Assembly (NCBI RefSeq): GCF_005503625.1 | Contig: NZ_SCMX01000001.1 | Location: 62,001-126,000, forward strand | Source of the DNA: Cupriavidus sp. 2SB | GTDB taxonomy: Bacteria; Pseudomonadota; Gammaproteobacteria; Burkholderiales; Burkholderiaceae | Length of the DNA stretch: 64,000 nt | Direction: 5' to 3' | Shown here: piece after piece, positions 1-7,626 of the stretch | Layout: the number at the start of each line of letters is the position of its first letter | Position numbering within the stretch: the first letter of the stretch is position 1 | Translations under genes and position numbers: made by a program | The notes under the pieces: model-generated | What the model was told of the DNA's origin: nothing | Databases searched by the model: none | What the model saw: only the letters and a program-made list of their open reading frames with translations

Positions 1-39
1 TCGACGGCGCCGTGCGTAACGCCCGGCCTCATTGAAAAA

Positions 40-65
40 GCCTCAGGCATGCCTGAGGCTTTTTT
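40..65. terminator. Rho-independent terminator, bidirectional
   Basis: A perfect 9-base stem (GCCTCAGGC / GCCTGAGGC, two-base loop) is followed by a run of T and preceded by a run of A, so it can end transcription in both directions. It probably serves a gene ending just left of the window. Confidence 0.85.
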
Positions 66-85
66 CATTTTGGTGCATGAAGTGC

Positions 86-114
86 TTGCCAGATCCGTCA
101 CATTACTGCATAAT
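86..114 (+). promoter_or_regulatory. Sigma-70 promoter of the initiator tRNA gene
   Basis: TTGCCA at 86-91 and CATAAT at 109-114 are separated by exactly 17 bases. Each differs from the sigma-70 consensus at only one or two positions. Transcription would start near 121, a few bases before the mature tRNA 5' end at 128. Confidence 0.6.
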
Positions 115-127
115 CTTTTTTCTCAGA

Positions 128-204
<77 letters not shown>

Positions 205-326
205 GTACCTTGTATTGGAACCCCTGAGAGTCTCGGCAGTCATCGAGTAGTTTCCCAGCAGTTCCCAGGCCGTTCGGCCAACCTTCTCAAACTTCGATCA
301 GTACCGCTTCAGCGCACAGAGTGTCG

Positions 327-590
327 TCACGCTTTCAGCAATGATGCAGCTTGTGCGAACGTATCGCGCACCTGTGGCTGACCTTCGCGTTCCGCTGCCT
401 CGGCGCGATCCTTCAGGCGCGATGCCAGCACGGCAAGATTGCCGCCGCTGCCACATTGTTGCGCGGCGTCCTTCATCAGTTGCTTGAGTTCCTGGTCGAT
501 GTCGGCGCCATCGAACGCGCTGACCGACAGCGCGGAAATGCGCTCCAGAAGATTGTTGACCAATGCTTCGTCGTGTTGCGGCTCGGGCAT
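327..590 (-). CDS. Small hypothetical protein, 87 aa
   Basis: I do not recognise the family. The start ATG at 590 is preceded by a good ribosome binding site (AGGAGA, six bases away), which makes this start much better than the longer open frame upstream. The product is acidic to neutral, has no signal peptide or membrane segment and is predicted to be mostly helical, with a Leu/Ala-rich second half (AVLASRLKDRAEAAEREG). One Cys sits in QQCGSGG. It lies 47 bases downstream of another small gene on the same strand and may be co-transcribed with it. It is probably a cytosolic Burkholderiales-specific protein. Confidence 0.6.
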   Translation of the reverse strand: MPEPQHDEALVNNLLERISALSVSAFDGADIDQELKQLMKDAAQQCGSGGNLAVLASRLKDRAEAAEREGQPQVRDTFAQAASLLKA

Positions 591-637
591 GGCGTCTCCT
601 TGGCTGTCGAATATCAGGAATGCGGGAGCAACGGCGC

Positions 638-928
638 TTAGTCGCGCCGCGACAATTGCGGTGGGATGGCTACGCGTCGTCGGGCCGGTTTCAGCGCGCG
701 CTGCGGCCATAGTACGTAGTTGGTATGCGGATCCATCGGCTTGCCGAAGTAGGACACCCATACCTGGACGCCATGCTCCGTCTCGGACACGATGGCGGCA
801 ACGGCACGCGCGGCGACGGACGGCGACTTCAGAAGATCTCCGAGCGCTTCCACGCCCTGGACCACATGGTGCTTCACCCCTCTGAACCACACGTATTGAC
901 GCATGGCTGCAAGAAAACTCTTTGTCAT
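638..928 (-). CDS. Small hypothetical protein, 96 aa
   Basis: This is a family I cannot name. The product is basic and ends in an Arg-rich tail (KPARRRVAIPP). The middle part (SETEHGVQVWVSYFGKPMD) looks like a short beta hairpin, and the N-terminal half is amphipathic helix. The start is uncertain: ATG at 928 has a weak AGAAGAA element upstream, and a second ATG at 904 is possible. It is the first gene of a likely two-gene unit with the 87-aa gene downstream. Nothing around it suggests a function. Confidence 0.5.
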   Translation of the reverse strand: MTKSFLAAMRQYVWFRGVKHHVVQGVEALGDLLKSPSVAARAVAAIVSETEHGVQVWVSYFGKPMDPHTNYVLWPQRALKPARRRVAIPPQLSRRD

Positions 929-1179
929 GATTGCTGTTCTTCTCGTTGGCAATGCGAAACAGAGACCACAGCTTACACGCTTGGGTGTGACGTTTTTGTA
1001 GGGAAGCGTCTGATATTTGTGGCATCGCATGTCATGGGCGCCGCGGCGGCGCAGAAAGTGCGCCAGCCGTTGCTGGAATGCTGTGTGAACCAGCAAATTG
1101 ACAATGTGACGCTGCTGTCTTAGCGTGGTTACATTGCTGCACAAATGTTGTCATTGGCTCGGTGAGCCGTGGAGGCATT

Positions 1180-2598
1180 GTGGAAACTCAAGCGGAGTTG
1201 CAGGAACGGCGCGAACGAGGCAGGGCTCTGCGGCAGATGGTGCCCCGGCGCGAACATGAAGTGATCGGCAACATCGATCGCGACCCCGTCGCGTTGCTCA
1301 AGCAGAGTAGCGAGGGGCGCGTGCCCAAGCTGATTCCGCTTCGATACGGGCGAATGATTGCGTCGCCCTTCACATTCTTCCGAGGCAGCGCGATTATCCA
1401 GGCACATGACCTGGCCGGCACCCGGCATTCAGGCGTGATCCACCAGATCTGCGGCGATTGCCACCTTTCGAACTTCGGTGGATTTGCTACACCCGAGCGT
1501 GCGCTGCTGTTCGACGTCAACGATTTCGATGAGACAAGTCCCGGCCCCTGGGAGTGGGATGTCAAGCGGCTGGTGGCGAGCTTCGTGGTTGCGGCCCGGC
1601 ATTTTCGGCACGGTTCAGTGGCTGCGGACGAGATGGTTCGTCATGTCGTCTCCAGTTATCGCGACCGTATGGCCGAATATGCGGAGATGGGTATCCTGGA
1701 TACCTGGTATGACCGCATCACATTCGAGCGGCTGCTCGACAATGCGTCGGACCCCGACGTTCAGAAGCGTATCCGTCGCGCCATGGATCGCGCTGCCGAG
1801 CGCACGCACGAGGCGTTATTGCCAAAGCTCGGCATACGAGAGGGTGAAGGCGACCGGTGGCGCATTCTTGATGCGCCACCGGCCATCTTCCATGTGCGCG
1901 GTGAGCAAACCTTGTTCGACCCCGACGATGACTGGCTCGGCGTCGATGATCCCGCCGCCATCGTCAACAAGTGTTTCGGTGACTACACGGCCACGCTGGC
2001 ACCGGATCGCCGCCAGTTGCTCTCGCATTTCAAGCTGCACGACATGGCGTTCAAGGTGGTGGGCGTCGGCAGTGTCGGTACGCGGTGCCTGATCCAGTTG
2101 ATGATCGATACCCATGGCAAGCCGTTGTTCCTGCAGGTCAAGGAAGCATCGAAGTCCGTTGTCGCGCGGTATTTCGAATCGCCGTCAGTGGCGCATGAAG
2201 GGCGCCGGGTAGTGGACGGGCAGCGACTGATGCAGGCGGCAAGCGATCTGTTCCTGGGCTGGTCCAAGGGCCCATTCGGCCGGCACTTCTATATCCGCCA
2301 GTTGCGCGACATGAAGTTCTCGGCCGATCTGGAGCTGATGGATACCAACCTGCTCAACTTCTACGCGCGAGTGTGCGGGTGGGTGCTGGCGCGTGCGCAT
2401 GCCAAGGCAGGCGGGCTCGCCGCCGAGATCAGCGGCTATCTTGGTACCAGTGACCGCATAGCCGATGCGCTGGTGATCTACGCCAATGCCTATGCTGATC
2501 AGGTGGAGCGCGATTACGAGATCTTTGTCGATGCCTGCCGCTCGGGGCGTCTCGAGGCGCGCACCGATACCGATATGGCCGCCGATTTCCGAGTTTGA
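1180..2598 (+). CDS. DUF2252 family protein (kinase-like fold)
   Basis: The protein of about 472 residues matches the DUF2252 family, whose biochemical function is unknown. The family shows motifs resembling the catalytic loop and metal loop of protein- or aminoglycoside-kinase folds. Here these are GDCHLSNFG at about residues 92-100 and FDVNDFDE at about 111-118, followed by WEWDVKRLVAS. There is no signal peptide, so it should be cytosolic. I chose GTG at 1180 because GGAGG lies just upstream; a GTG at 1162 would add six residues but has no binding site. A 101-aa gene follows after 24 bases and is probably in the same operon. Confidence 0.8.
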   Translation: METQAELQERRERGRALRQMVPRREHEVIGNIDRDPVALLKQSSEGRVPKLIPLRYGRMIASPFTFFRGSAIIQAHDLAGTRHSGVIHQICGDCHLSNFGGFATPERALLFDVNDFDETSPGPWEWDVKRLVASFVVAARHFRHGSVAADEMVRHVVSSYRDRMAEYAEMGILDTWYDRITFERLLDNASDPDVQKRIRRAMDRAAERTHEALLPKLGIREGEGDRWRILDAPPAIFHVRGEQTLFDPDDDWLGVDDPAAIVNKCFGDYTATLAPDRRQLLSHFKLHDMAFKVVGVGSVGTRCLIQLMIDTHGKPLFLQVKEASKSVVARYFESPSVAHEGRRVVDGQRLMQAASDLFLGWSKGPFGRHFYIRQLRDMKFSADLELMDTNLLNFYARVCGWVLARAHAKAGGLAAEISGYLGTSDRIADALVIYANAYADQVERDYEIFVDACRSGRLEARTDTDMAADFRV

Positions 2599-2622
2599 TC
2601 TGCCCATCTCCAGGAGTCCGGG

Positions 2623-2928
2623 ATGACTGAAGACATGCTGCTGCAACTGATCATCGAAGTGGAGAAGGCCGATCCCATCGACTACGCCAACCTGCCGTTC
2701 GACGACGTCAAGCTGCGGGCGCTGGCGTGCAAGCTGATTGCCGAGCGGTCCATCGAACTGGAGTCGTCGGGCATGTCGCAGGATGCCTTGTTGGCAACAC
2801 TCTGGGTCTCCACCGCCAAGCTCGTGCTCGAAAACATCGTGCTCAATGCGCGCCTGCTGACCTTGATGGGCAAGGCCGAAGATGCCCGGGTGCTGATCGA
2901 CCGGATTTCCCGGCAATCGCGGGGATAA
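2623..2928 (+). CDS. Small helical hypothetical protein downstream of DUF2252
   Basis: The 101-residue product is acidic, almost entirely helical by composition and soluble. I do not recognise it. A clear AGGAG lies six bases before the ATG. The pattern of Leu and Ala (LATLWVSTAKLVLENIVLNA) suggests a helical bundle with a hydrophobic face, perhaps a dimer or partner protein. Its position 24 bases behind the DUF2252 gene on the same strand points to a shared transcript and perhaps a shared task. That link is an inference from position only. Confidence 0.65.
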   Translation: MTEDMLLQLIIEVEKADPIDYANLPFDDVKLRALACKLIAERSIELESSGMSQDALLATLWVSTAKLVLENIVLNARLLTLMGKAEDARVLIDRISRQSRG

Positions 2929-3052
2929 TCCCGCATCGATTATCGATGTGGTGACTTGCGCACACACTGCGCGAAGCGCGCCAATTCGCTAAAATACGGC
3001 GTTTCTACCCGTTCGGACGATCCGTTGGGTGGGTTTGTCTTGGAGAATTCGG

Positions 3053-3955
3053 GTGATCAAGTGGATTATCGTCGCGGCTTACGTAGGTGCCATCTTGTAT
3101 GTGCATTTCCGCGGCAAGGTCAGGTTGCCGTTCATGCGCCAGATGCTCGACCATTCGGCATTGGTTGCGCCCGTGAATTGCTTTATGTATCTGTTCTCGG
3201 GGGTACCGCGCACGCCGTATATTCCCGTCGAGCGTTTTCCTGATCTCGAAAAGCTGCGCGCTGCCTGGCCGCAGATTCGCGACGAAGGCCTGGCGCTGAT
3301 CGCGATGCGCAAGATCAAGGCCGCGGACAAGAACGATGACGCCGGTTTCAACTCGTTCTTCAAGTACGGCTGGAAGCGTTTTTACCTCAAGTGGTACGAA
3401 GCCCAGCATCCGTCCGCCGAGCAGCTGTGCCCCAATACCGTAGCGCTGCTGCGCGAGATGCCGACGGTCAAGGCGGCGATGTTTGCCGAACTGCCGCCGG
3501 GCGGCAAACTCAATCCGCACCGTGATCCGTTTGCCGGTTCGCTGCGCTATCACCTGGGTCTCTCCACGCCGAACGACGACCGCTGTTTTATCGAGGTTGA
3601 TGGCGAGCGTCATAGCTGGCGCGATGGTCATGGCGTGGTCTTCGACGAGACCTACCTGCACTGGGCCGAGAACCGCAGCGAGACCGATCGCCTGATCCTC
3701 TTCTGCGACATCGAACGTCCGATGCGCTACCGCTGGGCCGCGGCCGTTAACCACTGGATGGGCCGCAAGGTCATGACGGCAGCCAGCTCGCCGAATGACG
3801 ATACCGACCAGACCGGCATGATCAACAAGCTGTTCCGCTTTGTCTGGCTCGGCGGCCAGTACCGTCGCCGCTTCAAGGCATGGAACAAGACCGTGTACAA
3901 GATGACGAAGTTCGGTCTGATCATCGGTGGGGTGGCGTTGATCGTCTTCCTCTGA
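3053..3955 (+). CDS. lpxO: Lipid A 2-hydroxylase LpxO (Fe(II)/2-oxoglutarate dioxygenase)
   Basis: LpxO hydroxylates a fatty acyl chain of lipid A at the inner membrane, using Fe(II), O2 and 2-oxoglutarate. The 300-residue product belongs to the aspartyl/asparaginyl beta-hydroxylase family. The metal triad is visible as HRD in GGKLNPHRDPF and the distal His in YLHWAENRSETDRLIL, with the following Arg likely binding 2-oxoglutarate. A membrane segment lies at the very N-terminus (IIVAAYVGAILYV) and another at the C-terminus (GLIIGGVALIVFL). GTG at 3053 is the best start because GGAG lies seven bases before it; a TTG at 3029 has no binding site. A strong terminator follows. Length agrees with known LpxO proteins. 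Confidence 0.88.
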   Translation: MIKWIIVAAYVGAILYVHFRGKVRLPFMRQMLDHSALVAPVNCFMYLFSGVPRTPYIPVERFPDLEKLRAAWPQIRDEGLALIAMRKIKAADKNDDAGFNSFFKYGWKRFYLKWYEAQHPSAEQLCPNTVALLREMPTVKAAMFAELPPGGKLNPHRDPFAGSLRYHLGLSTPNDDRCFIEVDGERHSWRDGHGVVFDETYLHWAENRSETDRLILFCDIERPMRYRWAAAVNHWMGRKVMTAASSPNDDTDQTGMINKLFRFVWLGGQYRRRFKAWNKTVYKMTKFGLIIGGVALIVFL

Positions 3956-3980
3956 TCGAACGGGACGTTGTATTAAAAAA

Positions 3981-4004
3981 GCCGGCTGAATTGCCGGCTT
4001 TTTT
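3981..4004. terminator. Rho-independent terminator between lpxO and the GGDEF gene
   Basis: GCCGGC and GCCGGC form a stem around a short AT-rich loop. A-run on the left and T-run on the right make it work in both directions, for the converging lpxO and diguanylate cyclase genes. Confidence 0.85.
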
Positions 4005-4023
4005 GTTGGGCGATCGAGCAGTA

Positions 4024-5523
4024 CTATCCTCGCCGCTCATTGCCCAACGCTTCATAGTGCGCACGCTTGGCTTCGTACATCCGGCTGTCCGATAGCTTCA
4101 CCGTGTCCGTCAGCCGGTCCCCTTGCGAACAGGTTGCCGCGCCGATGGAGAAAGACAGTCGCGCACCGGGATAGAACTGGTTGTTGAGACCCACGACTTC
4201 CTCGATCTGCTCGACCACGGTGGCGGCGCCACGTTCGTCGCGGCCGGCCAGCAGGACCATGAATTCGTCGCCGCCGATGCGGGCGATGCAGGCTTGTTCG
4301 CCCACGGCCTTCTTGAGGACTTCGCCGGTGCGGCGCAGCAGGGCGTCGCCATCGCTGTGTCCGAACTGGTCGTTGATGATCTTCAGGCCGTTCAGGTCTA
4401 CGGCAATCACGCTGACGGGCCAGGGGCCCTTGCGGCCCAGGCGGGCCAGTTCGTCCTCGTAGTACGCACGGTTGTAGAGTTTGGTCAGCACGTCGTGCTT
4501 GCCCAGGAACTCTACGTAGGCTTCAGCCTTCTTGCGCGCGGTGATATCGGTCAGCGATACGAGCACCTGATCCCAGTCGGATTCGCAGCCGGGGAAGACC
4601 GACCATTGCATGAAGACATCGACCGCGCGGCCGTCGAGCGCGTAGTTGATGACTTCGCGTTGCTGCCAGAGTTTCTCGTGCCAGAGATCGACGAGTTGCT
4701 CGGCGAAGTGGATGCGCATGTCGTCGCGGAACACGTCGCCGAGGCGCGACAGCAGGATGTCCTTGCTCGGCGCGCCGAACATCGACAGCGTTTGCTGGTT
4801 CACGTCGAGCACGCGGATTTCCTGCATGCAGCGCGAGACGAAATCGGGGTGGACGTTCAGGAAGGTGCGGAAGTCCGTGATGCCCGCAGCCCGCACTTCG
4901 TCGAGCAGCATCTTCACGACGCTGAAGTCTTCCACCCATAGCGATACCGGCGAATGTTCGAACAGTCCGCGCGCGTATTGCTGGCTGCGGCGCAGCTCGC
5001 GATCGGCGCGTACACGTGCCGTGATGTCCTCGATCGACAGCAGCACGCGCGACCAGTCATGCTCGTGGCCTGGCATGACGCTGGCTTCCAGGCGGATGTC
5101 GAGCCGGTCGCCATCGAGCGTGTAGTTGACGGTCTGGCTCTCGAAGTGCTGGCCGCCATCCCAGAGTTGGCCGAGTTCCTCCACGTGCTGGTCGAACATG
5201 TCGTCGCGGAACACCGTGTCGAGGTTGGCGACGAGGTCGGCCAGGTCACTGGCGCGGAACAGGTCCAGCGTGCGGCGATTGACGTCGAGCACGCGGATCA
5301 GCGCCGAGCAGCGGGCCACTTCGGACGGATGCTCGCGCAGGTATCCCCGCAGGTCGGAGACGCCATCGGCCCGTAGCGCGTCGAACGCCTGGCGCACTGC
5401 GCTGAAGTCTTCCAGCCAGAGCGAGACGGGCGCGAGCTGAAACAGGGTCTGATAGTCGTTGTCGAGCCGTGCGGCGACCGATGCGTGCCCCAAGTTCTTC
5501 TCCCTTGTTGTGATGGATGGCAT
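4024..5523 (-). CDS. Diguanylate cyclase with two tandem PAS-like sensor regions
   Basis: The C-terminal third carries a canonical active site (ARIGGDEFMVLL), so it should make cyclic di-GMP from GTP. No RxxD inhibition site lies five residues before GGDEF, so product feedback through that site is unlikely. The N-terminal part contains two similar copies of about 145 residues. Each starts with PVSLW-EDFS, continues with IRVLDVN and FRDDM, and ends with S-DITAR, as in PAS domains with a C-terminal PAC motif. No membrane segment is seen, so the sensor is cytosolic. The start is uncertain: ATG at 5532 or 5523 lacks a binding site, whereas TTG at 5493 has AAGGGAG six bases upstream and would give 489 residues. 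Confidence 0.88.
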   Translation of the reverse strand: MPSITTREKNLGHASVAARLDNDYQTLFQLAPVSLWLEDFSAVRQAFDALRADGVSDLRGYLREHPSEVARCSALIRVLDVNRRTLDLFRASDLADLVANLDTVFRDDMFDQHVEELGQLWDGGQHFESQTVNYTLDGDRLDIRLEASVMPGHEHDWSRVLLSIEDITARVRADRELRRSQQYARGLFEHSPVSLWVEDFSVVKMLLDEVRAAGITDFRTFLNVHPDFVSRCMQEIRVLDVNQQTLSMFGAPSKDILLSRLGDVFRDDMRIHFAEQLVDLWHEKLWQQREVINYALDGRAVDVFMQWSVFPGCESDWDQVLVSLTDITARKKAEAYVEFLGKHDVLTKLYNRAYYEDELARLGRKGPWPVSVIAVDLNGLKIINDQFGHSDGDALLRRTGEVLKKAVGEQACIARIGGDEFMVLLAGRDERGAATVVEQIEEVVGLNNQFYPGARLSFSIGAATCSQGDRLTDTVKLSDSRMYEAKRAHYEALGNERRG

Positions 5524-5609
5524 ATCGCGCATTAGGATAGGCGAGCGCGCCTCACTTGGGGAGAAATCTTGCGGGAGCGAAACGCCTGTTGGCGTCCGCG
5601 CCACGCTGG

Positions 5610-7079
5610 TCAGGCCGCCAGGCGGCGTGCGGCGGCGGCCACGGTGTCGAGCGCGGCCTCTAGCTGAGGTGTGCGGAGGTTGCCGCAGTTGAGTCGCAGG
5701 TAGTGATTGAAACGGTTGGAGTTCGAAAACATCGCGCCGGGCATCACGCGGATACCGTCGCGCAGCACCTGTTCGAAAAGGGCTTCCGACGAGACATTGG
5801 CGGGCATCTCCAGCCAGATGTGCAGCCCGCCGCGCGGCAGCGTGAGCCGCGTGCCGGATGGGAATGTCGCGGCTACCTTTTGCGCTACCCACTCGCGCTG
5901 CATGCGGAGCTGCGTGCGCAGACGCCGCAGGTGCCGCTCGAACGCGCCGGTGCCCATGTACTCGGCCACGGCGATCTGGGTCAGCATCTCGTTGGGGCGA
6001 GACAGCCCGAACTTCAACATCTCCACGCGCGCCTGCCACCGGCCACCGGTGATCCAGCCGAGCCGCATGCCGGGCGCGAGGATTTTGTGCAGCGACGCGC
6101 AGTGGATGACGGTGCCGGTCGTATCCCAGGACTTGGCGGCGGTCAGCGGCACATCGTCATCGAACGTGGCCGAGCAGCAGTCGTCCTCGATCATGGCGAT
6201 GCCACGCGCGGCACACCATGCCACAAGCCGCTGCTTGTGGGCGTCGGGCATCACGCAGCCCAGCGGGTTCTGCAGGTTGGGCACGACGCAGACCGCCTTG
6301 ATGTTGTCGTAGGTCTGCGCGGCCAGTTCCAGTGCTTCGAGCGAGATCCCGGTCTGCGGGCTGCAAGGGATTTCGAGTGCCTGCATGCCGAGGCTCTCCA
6401 GGATCTGCAGCAGGCCGTAGTAGGTGGGCGACTCCACCGCGATGATGTCGCCTGGCACGGCCACGGCGCGCAGCGCGAGCGTCAGCGCCTCGGTGGCGCC
6501 ATGGGTGACGACGATCTCTTCCGGCGATACATGGATCTTGTGGCGCAGCGCATGCCGGGCAAGTGCGGCGCGGAAGGCCGGATGGCCGTCAGCCTCGACG
6601 GAACTGCCGAAGAGGTCGGGCTGCTTGCGCAGCGCGCGGATGGCGGCGTGGCGCAGGTCGTCGGCCGGATACAACTCCGGCGCGCCACACGCACCGCCGA
6701 GGTTGACCTGGTGGTGGCGGCTGCGGGCAAGGATTGCGGAAATACGCTGGTGAATGCCCACATACTGTGCCGGGTCGGGCAGCCCTGGGGCGGGCTCCTC
6801 GATCGGGGCTAGCGCAGGGCGCTGCGGGGCCGCCACGAAGTAGCCGGAGCGCGGGCGCGCTTCCAGCAAACCGGCCGCTTCCAGTTCCCGGCACGCTTGC
6901 AGGGCGGTGGACAAACTGACGTTGTGGAGTCCCATCAGCGTCCGCACGGACGGCATGCGATCGCCCGTGGTCAGCGTGCCGGCCGCAATGGCCTGGCGAT
7001 AGTGTCCCGCCACCTGCTGGTAGAGCGGGGCGGATGCAGCACGAAGGGCGGAGGGTACGGCAGACATGGGAGGCATCAT
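5610..7079 (-). CDS. MocR-type GntR regulator with aminotransferase-like domain
   Basis: A winged-helix GntR DNA-binding domain (residues about 18-82, with GDRMPSVRTLM) is joined to a fold-type I aminotransferase domain (about 105-485) that binds pyridoxal phosphate. The expected cofactor lysine is K332 in SLHKILAPGMRLGW; VPNLQNPLG and the Asp pair in IEDDCC are also present. Such proteins usually act as regulators that sense an amine or a PLP adduct, not as enzymes. The gene diverges from the gene at 7243, with a nested inverted-repeat operator in the gap, so autoregulation and control of that neighbour are likely. There is no good binding site at the ATG at 7079; ATG at 7067 is an alternative. 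The effector is unknown. Confidence 0.88.
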   Translation of the reverse strand: MMPPMSAVPSALRAASAPLYQQVAGHYRQAIAAGTLTTGDRMPSVRTLMGLHNVSLSTALQACRELEAAGLLEARPRSGYFVAAPQRPALAPIEEPAPGLPDPAQYVGIHQRISAILARSRHHQVNLGGACGAPELYPADDLRHAAIRALRKQPDLFGSSVEADGHPAFRAALARHALRHKIHVSPEEIVVTHGATEALTLALRAVAVPGDIIAVESPTYYGLLQILESLGMQALEIPCSPQTGISLEALELAAQTYDNIKAVCVVPNLQNPLGCVMPDAHKQRLVAWCAARGIAMIEDDCCSATFDDDVPLTAAKSWDTTGTVIHCASLHKILAPGMRLGWITGGRWQARVEMLKFGLSRPNEMLTQIAVAEYMGTGAFERHLRRLRTQLRMQREWVAQKVAATFPSGTRLTLPRGGLHIWLEMPANVSSEALFEQVLRDGIRVMPGAMFSNSNRFNHYLRLNCGNLRTPQLEAALDTVAAAARRLAA

Positions 7080-7098
7080 CGCGCGCGGGCGATGTCCG

Positions 7099-7157
7099 GA
7101 ACAGATACAGATTCAGGGGTTCTGTATCGTAACAGAGCAAAATCATCGTATCTGTTC
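7099..7157. promoter_or_regulatory. Nested inverted-repeat operator of the MocR regulator
   Basis: Outer arms GAACAGATAC (7099-7108) and GTATCTGTTC (7148-7157) are a perfect 10-base inverted repeat. Inside, GATACAGA (7104-7111) and TCTGTATC (7121-7128) form a perfect 8-base inverted repeat, sharing five bases with the outer left arm. The array lies just upstream of the MocR start and about 90 bases before the divergent gene. It is the obvious candidate binding site for the regulator. Confidence 0.6.
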
Positions 7158-7242
7158 TGGCATCGTGCTCAAACGCTTGTGCCTGTTGAGGGGAAAGGCC
7201 GGCCGATAGTCTGGAGGCTCGAAATGTTGCCAGGAGAAACAC

Positions 7243-7626
7243 ATGCCAGCCCCCGATATCGTCACCCGGATCCTTCGTCTTGCAGCCGGGCAAAGTCTCA
7301 TGATTCACCTGACCTCGGGCGTGGTGGTGCGCGTGAATGCGGGGCGCATTGCCCTGCACACCGCGCCGCGCTGGCTGGCGGGCGGCATCTTCACTGTCGG
7401 GAGCGAACTCGATGGAGAGGGTGTGCAGGTGATCGAAGAGGCGGGCTGGTATCGGATCGAGGCGCATTCTGCTGCGCAGTTGCAGATCATGGCGCTGCCG
7501 CCGCGCCCAAGCCTGTGGCGGCTGATAAAATCCCGGCTCGGCCGTTCTGGCCTCCTGCTGGGTAACGCCCGGCCACCAGACGACAAGGCCGCAGAACAAT
7601 CGGTACCCCATGCTACGTCTCAGTGA
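7243..7626 (+). CDS. Small beta-rich protein, DUF2917-like, divergent from MocR gene
   Basis: The 127-residue product has a compact N-terminal part (residues 8-85) of alternating hydrophobic strands with a GVVVRVNAGRIALHT pattern that resembles DUF2917 or small cupin-like domains. I give that only as a possible assignment. The C-terminal 40 residues are basic, Pro-rich and probably disordered. AGGAGA lies six bases upstream of the ATG. The gene is the likely target of the divergent MocR regulator, and its end overlaps the start of the FAD dehydrogenase gene by 17 bases, so the two are probably translated from one message. Confidence 0.6.
   Translation: MPAPDIVTRILRLAAGQSLMIHLTSGVVVRVNAGRIALHTAPRWLAGGIFTVGSELDGEGVQVIEEAGWYRIEAHSAAQLQIMALPPRPSLWRLIKSRLGRSGLLLGNARPPDDKAAEQSVPHATSQ

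Noticed and set aside
5533..6039. N-terminal extension of the diguanylate cyclase by about 170 residues
   Set aside because: The extension is Arg/Ala/Pro-rich, lies over the end of the MocR gene in the other frame of the same strand, and has no domain or binding site.
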